A stretch of 64,000 nt of DNA from Neptunomonas antarctica (GCF_001305295.1 NZ_LJSI01000015.1:124001-188000), one strand, 5' to 3'. Shown: positions 29,948-37,919, counted from the stretch's first letter. Notes: generated by a model not told the origin, from the sequence alone. A program made the numbers and translations.

Positions 29948-30032
29948 ACAAATATTGTTTGGGGGTGAGCTTAATAAAAAGTCTTGATAGTGAACCCGAT
30001 AAAAACTATTACTTTATGTGGAGGTCGTTACA

Positions 30033-31166
30033 TTGAAAAGGGTTGCTGTATTGTTATTTATCCAGGTATCAATGATGAATGTGGTGAGTGTTTCCGCCGA
30101 GGAAATACAGCAAAAAGAGAAGATATCTCTTGGCCAGCAGCTGTTTTTTGATGTGAACTTGTCGCGTAATCGGACGCAATCCTGCGCCACCTGCCATGCG
30201 CCGGATAAAGGGTTTGTCGATCATCGGGGAAAAGATGCCGCCTTAGCCGTCTCGCTAGGAGATGATGGAAAATCGCTAGGCGACAGAAATGCACCATCAG
30301 CCAGTTATGCCGCGTTTTCGCCGCCCTTTCATCAAACCAAGGCCGGGGTTTTTGCCGGCGGTCAGTTTTGGGATGGCCGTGCTAATACGTTAGCCGATCA
30401 AGCCGCTGGCCCACCACTTAATCCTGGTGAAATGGGGTTGCTGGATAAAGTCAGTGTCATGGCAAGGTTACAAGAAAATAGCCAGTACCAAGCCGCTTTT
30501 AAAGGACTCTACGGAGAAGCAATTTTTGAGCAATCCAACAGCGCTTATGCCGCCATGACGGATGCGATTGCTGCTTTTGAGAAAACAGATTTTTTCTCAC
30601 CCTTTGATGCCAAATATGACCGCTATCTGCGGGGCGAATATCAACTCACACCGCAAGAAGATTTAGGGCGCACCCTCTTTTTCTCTCAGCAATTTACCAA
30701 CTGTAATTTGTGTCATCAGTTACGCGCACTGCCTGAACAGCAAGAAGAAACGTTTAGTAATTATGAGTTTCATAACATTGGCGTACCGGCCAATACTAAA
30801 CTGCGTGCATTGAACGGCGTAACCCAAAGTGATAACGGCTTACTTAATCATCCCAATGTGGATGACGTAGCACAACGTGGCAAATTCAAAACCCCGACAC
30901 TACGTAATGTAGCTGTCACAGGTCCTTATATGCATAACGGTGTGTTTTCTGATTTACGGACGGTGATTTTGTTTTATAACCAGTACAACAGCCGTAGCGC
31001 AAAGCGCCAAATCAATCCTGAAACCGGTGAGCAATGGCGCGCGCCAGAAATCCCTGAAACGCTCTCGCGTAAAGAGCTGGAAACCGGTCCCGCACTGGAT
31101 GACCAGCGTATTGACGCGCTGGTGGCTTTTCTTAAAACACTGACAGATAAAAAATATGAGTACTAG
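30033..31166 (+). CDS. Diheme cytochrome c peroxidase / MauG family protein
   Basis: A 377-residue periplasmic protein with a signal peptide (MKRVAVLLFIQVSMMNVVSVSA). The first haem site is CATCH (Cys51, Cys54, His55), and the second is CNLCH near residue 224. Family segments include FFDVNLSRNRTQSCATCH, FAGGQFWDGRANTLADQA, FKTPTLRNVAVTGPYMHNGVFSDL. The sequence follows MauG/CcpA. The best start is TTG at 30033, eight bases behind GGAGG; the GTG at 30018 would put the SD inside the gene. Divergent from the imelysin operon and sharing its Fur box, it is probably iron-regulated. Its substrate may be peroxide or a redox partner of the DUF1111 protein (inference). Confidence 0.9.
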   Translation: MKRVAVLLFIQVSMMNVVSVSAEEIQQKEKISLGQQLFFDVNLSRNRTQSCATCHAPDKGFVDHRGKDAALAVSLGDDGKSLGDRNAPSASYAAFSPPFHQTKAGVFAGGQFWDGRANTLADQAAGPPLNPGEMGLLDKVSVMARLQENSQYQAAFKGLYGEAIFEQSNSAYAAMTDAIAAFEKTDFFSPFDAKYDRYLRGEYQLTPQEDLGRTLFFSQQFTNCNLCHQLRALPEQQEETFSNYEFHNIGVPANTKLRALNGVTQSDNGLLNHPNVDDVAQRGKFKTPTLRNVAVTGPYMHNGVFSDLRTVILFYNQYNSRSAKRQINPETGEQWRAPEIPETLSRKELETGPALDDQRIDALVAFLKTLTDKKYEY

Positions 31167-31175
31167 TTACATTCA

Positions 31176-31224
31176 GTTTTATCGCCAGGATAAAACGGAT
31201 CAGGAGGCCTGAGGGAAGGGCCTC
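31176..31224 (+). terminator. Two hairpins after the diheme peroxidase gene
   Basis: GTTTTATC-GCCAG-GATAAAAC (31176-31196) is a perfect 8-bp hairpin, and GAGGCC/GGCCTC (31204-31224) is a second 6-bp hairpin. They lie between convergent genes. Neither has a long T run, so their role as terminators is only likely. Confidence 0.4.
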
Positions 31225-31235
31225 TATCTACAGCC

Positions 31236-32147
31236 TTAAAAAGGCTTCCCTGCTGTAAACGTATGCAGCGAAAAACCTGTAGATTCCAATAGTGTACGGA
31301 CCTCTTCTTCTGATTGCGCTGATACCAAGCAGGCATGGTAGGCATCATCACCCAGGTTAAGCGGCAACACACACCAGCCCTGCGGTGCCAGCCACTCATT
31401 GAAGATAAAGAGTACTTCCCAGACACGTTCGGGTGCGTTGAGGCTCAGCGGGTCGGGTTCAAATAAGGCGTCTATTCCTACGGTGCGTGCCATCTGTTGT
31501 GTGAAGTGCAGTGCGCTTTCATCATCCTTCCAGTCGACATGCAGCATCAACGTGCGCTTGAAGCGGCTGTTCAGCTCAGCGCCCACCTCTCCACCATTGA
31601 GTGCGTAGATAAAATCGATGGCATCCAGCGTATCGCCTTCATACTCCTCTTTTAGCCAGGTGATCATCTGGTTCCAGAGCGTGTTTTGTAAACTCTCGGG
31701 CAGTGTTGCAGCGAGCTGATCAAACACCTCAGTAAACGGTATAAGCAGTGCCGGTGCAGGCTGGCGTTTGGGTTTGCGCTTAGGGGCGGGGGGTAAGGGT
31801 TCTGGCGCATCAACGATAGGCGGCAGGATAACAGGCTCACCGCGATACGGCGCACAGGCAAACATTAAGTCGGTCGGATAAAACTCGTGGTCAATAAAGG
31901 TACTGTCGTCGATATTGAGTGCGGCTACCAGTGCCGCCGCTGGGTAGCACCAATAGCCTGTCCATCCGCAGCCAGGTCTGTCGTGATCATCAGAGTTCAT
32001 CATCGGGATATCCTCTTTCAGCAGGAACTTTTCCCAGTTATCCAGAAAGCCGGTAATAATTTTCGGACGTTTTTCCGGTGGTGCATCAAACACGCTGTAT
32101 AACTTTTTATACAAGCTATTGTGGTAAAGCTTAGGGTCATCCTGCAT
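31236..32147 (-). CDS. PoNi-like immunity protein (DUF1911) fused to a DUF6630-like domain
   Basis: 303 residues. Residues 1-105 fit the C-terminal domain of PoNi immunity proteins: ITGFLDNWEKFL, then GYWCYPAAALVAALNIDDSTF and HEFYPTDLMFA. A Pro/Arg-rich linker (about 105-140) follows. The second domain (about 140-303), with HVDWKDDESALHFTQQMAR, WEVLFIFNEWLAPQGWCVL and DDAYHACLVS, resembles DUF6630, which is recalled from pattern and less certain. It starts inside the end of the PoNe-type nuclease fragment (11-base overlap), the usual toxin-immunity coupling, and should block that DNase. The fusion is unusual, and the second domain could protect against another toxin. Confidence 0.72.
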   Translation of the reverse strand: MQDDPKLYHNSLYKKLYSVFDAPPEKRPKIITGFLDNWEKFLLKEDIPMMNSDDHDRPGCGWTGYWCYPAAALVAALNIDDSTFIDHEFYPTDLMFACAPYRGEPVILPPIVDAPEPLPPAPKRKPKRQPAPALLIPFTEVFDQLAATLPESLQNTLWNQMITWLKEEYEGDTLDAIDFIYALNGGEVGAELNSRFKRTLMLHVDWKDDESALHFTQQMARTVGIDALFEPDPLSLNAPERVWEVLFIFNEWLAPQGWCVLPLNLGDDAYHACLVSAQSEEEVRTLLESTGFSLHTFTAGKPF

Positions 32148-32400
32148 TTTTCAGCCGGTCGTTATATAGCCATTCCTGGCTCATCTGCTTGCCATCATTG
32201 GATGTACAGAGGGAGCCTGCCTTACAACTTGCGCTATCTTTAGAACCCGAGGCTTTAGATTCGACTATGTAAATTTTGCCATCTTTGCCTCGGTATATAC
32301 TGTCTATGCCTTTAGAGCCGACATACTTGCCATAGTCTGTATCGAAGGCTGCTTCGGTTTCTACATTTCTCCACTTGAGGTTTTCATCGCCCAAAGCCAA
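32137..32400 (-). pseudogene. Orphan PoNe-type nuclease toxin tip (no delivery domain)
   Basis: A reading frame of 87 codons from a TTG with no ribosome site; upstream in frame there is a stop (TAA at 32422-32424). The sequence fits the end of a PoNe DNase toxin of the PD-(D/E)xK fold: GKYVGSKGIDSIYRGKDGKIYIVESKAS, with Asp33, Glu47 and Lys49 as the likely catalytic set, then GKQMSQEWLYNDRL. There is no trafficking domain or signal, so it looks like a displaced C-terminal cassette left by recombination at a polymorphic toxin locus. The active residues are intact, and a matching PoNi-like gene overlaps its end by 11 bases. Confidence 0.68.
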
Positions 32401-32462
32401 CGTCGTTACTGGCCTAAGGCGTTACGGCCCCGTCCTGCATTGGCTGCGCTGCGTTTTTGAGT

Positions 32463-33125
32463 TTACAACTGCGAGGTATGACTCATTATTTTTTCGATCA
32501 TGGGTTCGATGTGGCTGAGTTGCCCGTCGCCCGTCGCCAGGAAAAAACTGATCGGAAGGCCCGAAGGGAGCATGCCCATAAAACTTTTGATGGCGAAGGT
32601 TTGGCCTTGGGTTTTCATGCTGATGATCTCTTCATAGCCAACGATGTCGCCATAGCTGACTTTATGCATGTTTTTCACCGTAAACGGCTCTGCTATCCCC
32701 ATCTTTTTGCGGACGGTTTTTAATCCACTCATCGCCACTAAGGGCAGAGTGCCGGTGTTGATCTTTTGATTGGGGATGCGGACGATATCGAGACGGGCAG
32801 GTGGGTAGTAGTTTTCTGGGGTTGTCAGCACGATCGCATAGGCATCTTGTCTTAGCTCTGTTTCCCAGTGCCATGCGGGGCGATCAGGAATATAGATTTG
32901 TAACCCGGCTTGAGGAATGGCGGTTACGGCAAAAGGCCTTTTAGCACGCTCGTCTGCCACGGCATGACTGGCCATACCTAAAATAAAGAGAAGTAAGGTG
33001 CCAATAACCGCTAAGGGGCGCTTCATCTTGAGCTGAAAGCGGTTGCAGCTAAGTATGATGATATAGACCAGCAGCGCACTGATAAAGAAGCGGCCGGCCA
33101 GGTTTCCTAGCGTGTGTGCATCCAT
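32463..33125 (-). CDS. Membrane-anchored protein of unknown function in the toxin island
   Basis: 220 residues. Two hydrophobic segments lie at the N-terminus: FFISALLVYIIILSC (about 13-27) and LAVIGTLLLFILGMASHAVA (about 38-57). The remaining 160 residues appear to be a periplasmic domain (IPQAGLQIYIPDRPAWHWETEL, IVGYEEIISM, MIEKIMSHTSQL) of the kind seen in PsbP-like or DUF1795 proteins, a weak resemblance. AAGGAATGACTAAGAC precedes the ATG. Lying between two toxin-immunity pairs on the same strand, it may be an immunity protein against an envelope-acting toxin, but nothing in it proves that. Confidence 0.6.
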   Translation of the reverse strand: MDAHTLGNLAGRFFISALLVYIIILSCNRFQLKMKRPLAVIGTLLLFILGMASHAVADERAKRPFAVTAIPQAGLQIYIPDRPAWHWETELRQDAYAIVLTTPENYYPPARLDIVRIPNQKINTGTLPLVAMSGLKTVRKKMGIAEPFTVKNMHKVSYGDIVGYEEIISMKTQGQTFAIKSFMGMLPSGLPISFFLATGDGQLSHIEPMIEKIMSHTSQL

Positions 33126-33262
33126 GTCTTAGTCATTCCTTTTTACGTATTAGGGAAAATATATCCCGCGACTGATCGCCTTGGTGTTATCTTTTTAGGT
33201 TTTACTCTTACGCCGCTTGTTTCTAGTGCGCCTCAACATGGCAGCATAAATCGACGGTACAC

Positions 33263-33919
33263 TTAAATCCTCTTCATCTCGTCAAGCGGTGTATACTTTA
33301 TGCCTGTCATGCCGATGTCTTGCACTTTTTTGACAATATCTGAGCGCAGCATTAAAGGGGGGCTTCCCCCGTTAATATACACATAAAATAACTTTTGATT
33401 TGCCGGTATCGCGTCCTCTAATAGCGCATATTTTTCTATCGCCCTGATTTTCAACTCCCCTCCCAGGTCTACCTCAGTCTTAAATACCGCATTGTTTTCA
33501 TCAAATACTGCCAGCATATCCCTAGGGGCTAGCAGGTAATAAGGCTCCGGGTACCGCTCGCCCTTAATGGTGACCGCCGCCTCAGTAAAGTAGGCTTCAA
33601 CCGCTTCTTCTTCCAATAAACGCTTCAGCCGGGAGGATACAAAGTAATAAATCCCCAATTTAAACAGATCAAGCAAGCGTCCCTCTGGCAGCGTATAGCT
33701 CTCATCAAACCTTGCTTCCTCCCCCTTATAGTCCTCAATATGGATCACAGGAATTGGCGACGTCGGCAGTATGTCTGGATCTTGATAGAATCGAAGAGAA
33801 GCAAGGCCGGCCCACTTTCTTACTGATCTATCATCATTTCTCAAAAACCATTTTGCTGTCGCTTCTGCATAGACAAGGTTATGCCCTGACGTTATCTGCT
33901 TAACCTGTAAATATTCCAT
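33263..33919 (-). CDS. DUF1629 immunity-type protein
   Basis: A 218-residue soluble protein with the layout of DUF1629 (the imm11/MXAN_0049 group): LPEGRLLDLFKLGIYYFVSSRLKRLLEE in the middle, a beta-rich C-terminal half, and the end VKKVQDIGMTGIKYTPLDE. It should bind and neutralise the AHH nuclease encoded just upstream. The start is the ATG at 33919, which has AAGGAG seven bases before it, eleven bases after the toxin stop; that SD overlaps the toxin stop codon, so toxin and antidote are translated together. Confidence 0.78.
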   Translation of the reverse strand: MEYLQVKQITSGHNLVYAEATAKWFLRNDDRSVRKWAGLASLRFYQDPDILPTSPIPVIHIEDYKGEEARFDESYTLPEGRLLDLFKLGIYYFVSSRLKRLLEEEAVEAYFTEAAVTIKGERYPEPYYLLAPRDMLAVFDENNAVFKTEVDLGGELKIRAIEKYALLEDAIPANQKLFYVYINGGSPPLMLRSDIVKKVQDIGMTGIKYTPLDEMKRI

Positions 33920-33930
33920 CGTATTTCTCC

Positions 33931-35820
33931 TTATTGCCACGCTTGAGGCTCACAGCCCGAACCGGGCTTACACAGTAGCACTCGACCGGCGAGTAGGTCA
34001 GACTCGATATCGCCTTGTACTTTTTGTATCTCTGCTGCCAGCCGTTCATCACTCCAGGGCCTGCCAGAATCATTTGCAGCGTCGAAATCTGTATCCAATT
34101 GCTCCAACTTAGCCTTAACATAGTCTTGATAACTATTCGAAACGCAATCGCCCGTACCACAGCCCGTGTGGCCGCTCTTATGAATCGGTAGTACCGAGTC
34201 TCTGATAATACCACCGTCTGGCGCTAAAGCGCCTTGCTTGCCCGGTAACATAATACCGTTAAACGCTGAGTTCTGATCATAGACGCCTTTTTCTGCTGCA
34301 GCTTGTAAAGCCTTCGACCCAGGTGCTTGCTGGCTGGTGATGAGATGATGTGCCGCCCAGCCTTTCTTCAGATAATTGCCCTCAGGGTCTAACTGGGTTC
34401 TCAGTTTTGAGGGGCTTCCCTTCAACGTTCCTTTGCAGTTGGCATTATGCACCCAGGCTTGGACTTCACCCGCAAAGTAACTGGGAGTATTTGCGACGGT
34501 GAAATTGTAAACCTTGATCGGTTTATCTACGAATTGATTGCCGTAGGTGACGGCATCGCCTTGCAAGGTGGCGATCGGGTCTTCCCACTCTAGATCTTTT
34601 CCTTGCACCCAGAATGGGTGTTCAGGGGTGGTGGTGATGGATCCGAACTCGGTGTCTATTCGCTGGTAACCCGGAGCGGTACGATTCAACAGCGCAATAA
34701 TGGTTTGCGGCTGATTGACCATGCTCTGCTCATGGCGTGAGTGTACGCTATCTCCTTTGCGCAGCTGTTCTATTGCGATTCTGCCTGACGGCGTCCAGAT
34801 CGGTGTTCCGGCGGGAAAGCTTTCGCAGTTAATTTTCTTTTTCCGCTGATTCGCGTATGCAATTAATTTAGCATTACCGGAAAGGTCGGCTAATTTGGTC
34901 AAGACTTTTACGGCGATCAACGGCGTGATATTTTGGCCTGCGATCTGCCCTATATCCAACGGCCCACAGTGGATTACTTTTTCTATATCACCTTTAACCG
35001 CTTCAAGCATCGCCAGCAACGTGCCTTTGGGGTCTTTTATGAACTTCTCTGCAAGATCAAGCAGGACACTCGGGTCCTTGAGTAAATTCCAAATATCTTC
35101 TGCTTGGTCGCCCATTCCTGCCAAAAAACCCGTCGCAAAATCCCACAGTACATTGGCGGCTGCTTTTAAGTCCTCCGTGAAGTCTACTGCCGCGCAGTAC
35201 CAGCGGCCTTCACATTTTTTCGCTTGGTATTTTTCATCTTCCCACGTTGATTGGCATTGATAGGGGTTGTCTGGTGGAATGGGCGTTCCTTCATCAGGCG
35301 TCTTCGGATCAACAGGATCAACGGGATCAACGGGATCAACGGGATCAGTAGGGTCTGTAGGATGTGTAGTGCCTGTGTGTGGGATGAATTTAGGCACATA
35401 ACTGCTAACTAAACTGCCGTCATATCCTCCGGGAGTGGTGGGTAAGCTTATACCCGTGTCGGTTCCTACTAACCTTTCTATCGGGCCGCTTTGTGCCCGG
35501 GGTAAGCCTTGCTGCTCTGCCAGGGAGACCATCGCGCTATTTTGCCGGGCGCGGGTGTGCATGCGCAAAATGCTGGTGCTGGTTACCGGTATCATGTTGT
35601 TGGCGTATAGCCGTTGTTCAAAGGAGCCGGGGGGGCTAATCCCCTGACCTATCAGCGAGATGAGGTTGCTGATAAAGGGCATGCGTCGCTCTACCCCCCA
35701 GGTGATCTCTGTTTTAAGCAGGTTGGCATCCTGGATGTTTATGCCGCTTGTGCTACCAATCGCTGTGCTTTTCAGGTGTAGGTCTTGGTTGGGGAGGTAG
35801 CGATGGCCATCTTCGCTCAC
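33931..35820 (-). CDS. Polymorphic toxin: Hint autoprocessing domain plus AHH nuclease tip (N-terminally truncated)
   Basis: 629 residues from a GTG, but the frame stays open to about 35907, where IS DNA begins, so the true N-terminus is lost or lay elsewhere. Order of parts: unknown N-terminal segment, a (VDP)n linker at 154-172, a helical pre-toxin region (about 215-325), a Hint domain (332-459) with NCESFPAGTPIW, TTPEHPFWV and the terminal WVHN, then the nuclease. The AHH motif is Ala490-His491-His492 in WAAHHLITS, with PIHKSGH and Cys pairs (CGTGDC) later. Hint cleavage after VHN would release about 170 residues. The trafficking and secretion domain is missing. The DUF1629 gene follows. 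Confidence 0.82.
   Translation of the reverse strand: MSEDGHRYLPNQDLHLKSTAIGSTSGINIQDANLLKTEITWGVERRMPFISNLISLIGQGISPPGSFEQRLYANNMIPVTSTSILRMHTRARQNSAMVSLAEQQGLPRAQSGPIERLVGTDTGISLPTTPGGYDGSLVSSYVPKFIPHTGTTHPTDPTDPVDPVDPVDPVDPKTPDEGTPIPPDNPYQCQSTWEDEKYQAKKCEGRWYCAAVDFTEDLKAAANVLWDFATGFLAGMGDQAEDIWNLLKDPSVLLDLAEKFIKDPKGTLLAMLEAVKGDIEKVIHCGPLDIGQIAGQNITPLIAVKVLTKLADLSGNAKLIAYANQRKKKINCESFPAGTPIWTPSGRIAIEQLRKGDSVHSRHEQSMVNQPQTIIALLNRTAPGYQRIDTEFGSITTTPEHPFWVQGKDLEWEDPIATLQGDAVTYGNQFVDKPIKVYNFTVANTPSYFAGEVQAWVHNANCKGTLKGSPSKLRTQLDPEGNYLKKGWAAHHLITSQQAPGSKALQAAAEKGVYDQNSAFNGIMLPGKQGALAPDGGIIRDSVLPIHKSGHTGCGTGDCVSNSYQDYVKAKLEQLDTDFDAANDSGRPWSDERLAAEIQKVQGDIESDLLAGRVLLCKPGSGCEPQAWQ
35306..35359 (-). 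repeat. 9-bp tandem repeat encoding VDP/TDP linker
   Basis: GGATCAACG units repeat four times nearly exactly, with two degenerate units following. They lie in frame in the toxin gene and give an Asp-Pro repeat linker. Unit number could change by slippage without breaking the frame. Confidence 0.8.
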
Positions 35821-35889
35821 GCCAAAGTCGTCAAAAGCCTCCGGCGTGGGGTTGAGTATGCGGATGCGCGATTGGGTGCCCGGTGTTGC

Positions 35890-36262
35890 CGCCAGGCGAG
35901 CGTGGAATCATTCTTTCGTCGCGTATTGAAGGCAGAAAAAAAGCTGGCTCATCGACAAAAATCAACACCGAACAGGCAGATCAAAAAAACCAGAGCGTTA
36001 ATGGCGACAGCGCCCAATCAGCTTTGCAGCTGGGATATTACCTACTTGCCCACGGCGGTGAGAGATGTCTTTTTGTACCTTTATCTAGTGGTGGATATTT
36101 ATAGCCGGAAAATAGTGGGCTGGCAGGTTTATGAGAAAGAGAGTAGCGCATTGGCGCCGATTTAATGAAGGATTTCTGTCAGAGGGAGGGTGTTAAGCCT
36201 GATCAGGTGATTCTGCATTCCGACAACGATAGTCCTATGAAAGGAGCAACGATGCTGGCTGC
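35890..36262 (+). pseudogene. IS3-family transposase (OrfB) remnant, frameshifted and cut at both ends
   Basis: The frame from about 35905 reads ESFFRRVLKAEKKLAHRQKS, NRQIKKTRALMATAPNQLCSW, then DITYLPT and LVVDIYSRKIVGWQVYE, which are the first two Asp positions of the rve/DDE domain. Near 36157-36160 one base is missing (GCGCCGAT where GCGGCCGAT is expected), and the frame shifts. The other frame continues DLMKDFCQREGVKPDQVILHSDNDSPMKGATML and then stops matching; Gly is replaced in HSDNG. No terminal inverted repeat is recognisable. It abuts the 5' end of the AHH toxin gene, so insertion or recombination here probably removed the toxin's N-terminus. Confidence 0.78.
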
Positions 36263-36311
36263 GCCTTTTTCTTTTCGTATCCGCTTCTTTACAATAGTCA
36301 TGGTAATCGGG

Positions 36312-36941
36312 TTACTGCCAGTCGAGTTCAGGGATAATAAATTTGCTTTTGGGTATACAGGTTTCTTCTAAGAGGATGGGATGTTCTTTTGCTTTGGTTT
36401 TCTCAATCTCAGCAAATATTTGATGAGGCCATCCGTAAATAGCTAAAGAGCATGTTTTTATTCCACCTAAACCCGGTATTTTTTTTGAAGCCCAGCTACA
36501 TTCCCGATCAAGAAAAATCCGGGTATCACTGGTACTTGTTAGTAAAGAGATCGGGGTTGTATTAAAGCTACGGCGCTGCATCTGCCGAACGTTTGGCTTA
36601 CCTCTTTCGTTTTTGGAATAAACTTTATCGGGAGTGTGCCACGCTTGGGAGTGGAGCGTTTTCTCTGTGTGAGTTGGCCCCAGGGTGATCGTTACTTTTT
36701 CGGTGGTCACTTTCTCTATATAGGAGTGTCCCGGGATAAAATAGGACGTTACTTTTGACTTGATATCGACCACTATCAGCGGATCCGGATCTTCTGCAGG
36801 GGGCATCGTATATGATGTTTTGAGCACCACGCCCTGCACTTCTTCATTGGCACAGCCAGAGGATGCATAAGACGTGCTTATAGAGATTATCGGTAAGAGT
36901 AGTAATCCGAAATAAAAAAGGTGTGTATAACATTGTTTCAT
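36312..36941 (-). CDS. Secreted protein of unknown function
   Basis: 209 residues from the ATG at 36941, which has GGAGG seven bases upstream. The signal peptide is MKQCYTHLFYFGLLLLPIIS with likely cleavage near SYA-SSG. No domain is recognised. Seven or so cysteines in the mature part (GCANEE, ECSW, KTCSL, ETCIP) suggest disulfides. It is on the toxin-island strand, upstream of the IS remnant. It could be an accessory lipoprotein or an immunity-type protein, but I cannot assign a function. Confidence 0.6.
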   Translation of the reverse strand: MKQCYTHLFYFGLLLLPIISISTSYASSGCANEEVQGVVLKTSYTMPPAEDPDPLIVVDIKSKVTSYFIPGHSYIEKVTTEKVTITLGPTHTEKTLHSQAWHTPDKVYSKNERGKPNVRQMQRRSFNTTPISLLTSTSDTRIFLDRECSWASKKIPGLGGIKTCSLAIYGWPHQIFAEIEKTKAKEHPILLEETCIPKSKFIIPELDWQ

Positions 36942-37101
36942 GGCCATGCCTCCACCATTATTATTTGCCAGAGTGGGTTGTAAAGGTTTGAATGTACGTC
37001 GTTCAAAATACACACGTGCTCTGCTGTAACCTCTGATCGTTGTCCCTTTGCTATCTATTCCCATCCGCGTTCTATTTAAGGGGACGGTGTCTATATCTGA
37101 T

Positions 37102-37435
37102 TTACTGTCCAGTGGAGGAACGCAGCTTATCTTCTGCTGCCCAGGAAGTCAGGCTGTTATTCATTGTGTGCGGCGTCCGGGCTTCTTTACGAAGTGTCAG
37201 CAAACCGAAACCGAACGACTTGGACCACGCACGGTTGTTGAGCCATTGTTCCGAACCTGCATAACTGGTTTTAACCATCTTACTCATCTCATCACTATCT
37301 TCGGACGTCGATAACATCTTAACAGCTCCCGCTAAGGCCAGCATGTAACGTGTTGTAGCGATGTCGATGCCTGTCCGGAAATTGCTGGCAGCCCCAGAAT
37401 TAAGGTCGGTCGTATTGGTGTCTATTAAAGCAAGT
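37102..37435 (-). pseudogene. Fragment of an unknown gene
   Basis: An open frame of about 110 codons with no start codon at its left end; it begins straight after a TGA near 37436. It reads smoothly (LNSGAASNFRTGIDIATTRY, then MLALAGAVKMLSTSEDSDEM), and ends RSSTGQ. The even amino acid composition suggests former coding sequence rather than chance. I do not recognise it. It sits at the edge of the toxin island, upstream of the secreted protein at 36312. Confidence 0.35.
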
Positions 37436-37495
37436 CAGGTGGCATGGTAACGCTCAAAAGTATAAAAATATGATATAACAAAAAATTATCAAAAT

Positions 37496-37586
37496 AAGTT
37501 TTCTTATTTCAGTTTGGTTTCAGCTTCGGGATTTAAAGTAGCCACATCAAACAGCGACTCACGCTAACGAACTTAAGGAAATGACC
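37496..37586 (+). repeat. Leader copy 1 (duplicated upstream region of small secreted protein)
   Basis: Shares TTTCTTATTTCAGTTTG, RTTTCAG, CATCAARCAGCGA, CACGCT and AAGGAAAYGACC with the leader of the second copy at 39305-39395. Here the start also forms a palindrome, AAATAAG-TTTT-CTTATTT. A common promoter or regulator site is likely. Confidence 0.7.
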
Positions 37587-37889
37587 ATGAAAACTTTACT
37601 GACAACTGCTCTTCTTTCTTCAGCTATTTTTGCTTCACAGGCATTTGCCGGTGGTTTAAGTGACTTCGATGCTCCGTCGGTTGAAGCAAATCTGGCCGCA
37701 GGCCATGTAGCCGCTGCTCAGGGTTTTGCATCCGTTGGCAGTCCGCTTTCTGATCTGGGTGCTTCGGTTCAAGCGCATTTGGGTGATGCTAATCACAACA
37801 TTGCCAGCACTGCTAGTCACACATATAGCCATACGGTTACTTTAACCGGTTTAGACGTACCCGCTAACTCAACCGAAGCACAGCTTTAA
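37587..37889 (+). CDS. Small secreted protein, paralogue 1 of a duplicated pair
   Basis: 100 residues. The signal peptide is MKTLLTTALLSSAIFASQAFA. The mature part is about 79 residues: SVEANLAAGHVAAAQGF then GSPLSDLGASVQAHLG are the conserved core shared with the copy at 39396, and the C-terminus ends TEAQL. There are no cysteines. I do not recognise the family. AAGGA eight bases before the ATG is a good ribosome site. Two hairpins follow, at 37900 and 38007. The high copy similarity with its leader suggests a role that depends on expression level or on slightly different variants. Confidence 0.82.
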   Translation: MKTLLTTALLSSAIFASQAFAGGLSDFDAPSVEANLAAGHVAAAQGFASVGSPLSDLGASVQAHLGDANHNIASTASHTYSHTVTLTGLDVPANSTEAQL

Positions 37890-37899
37890 TCGTTTGTAC

Positions 37900-37919
37900 G
37901 GGAGGCTTGCTTGCCTCCC
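37900..37919 (+). terminator. Hairpin after small secreted protein 1
   Basis: GGGAGGC-TTGCTT-GCCTCCC, a perfect 7-bp stem without a T run. A similar hairpin follows paralogue 2, so it belongs to the duplicated unit. Confidence 0.55.

Noticed and set aside
35306-35359. Possible CRISPR or integron repeat
   Set aside because: It is a 9-bp coding repeat in the toxin linker.
35785-36371. Intact IS element
   Set aside because: Transposase is frameshifted, lacks both ends and no terminal repeats are visible.
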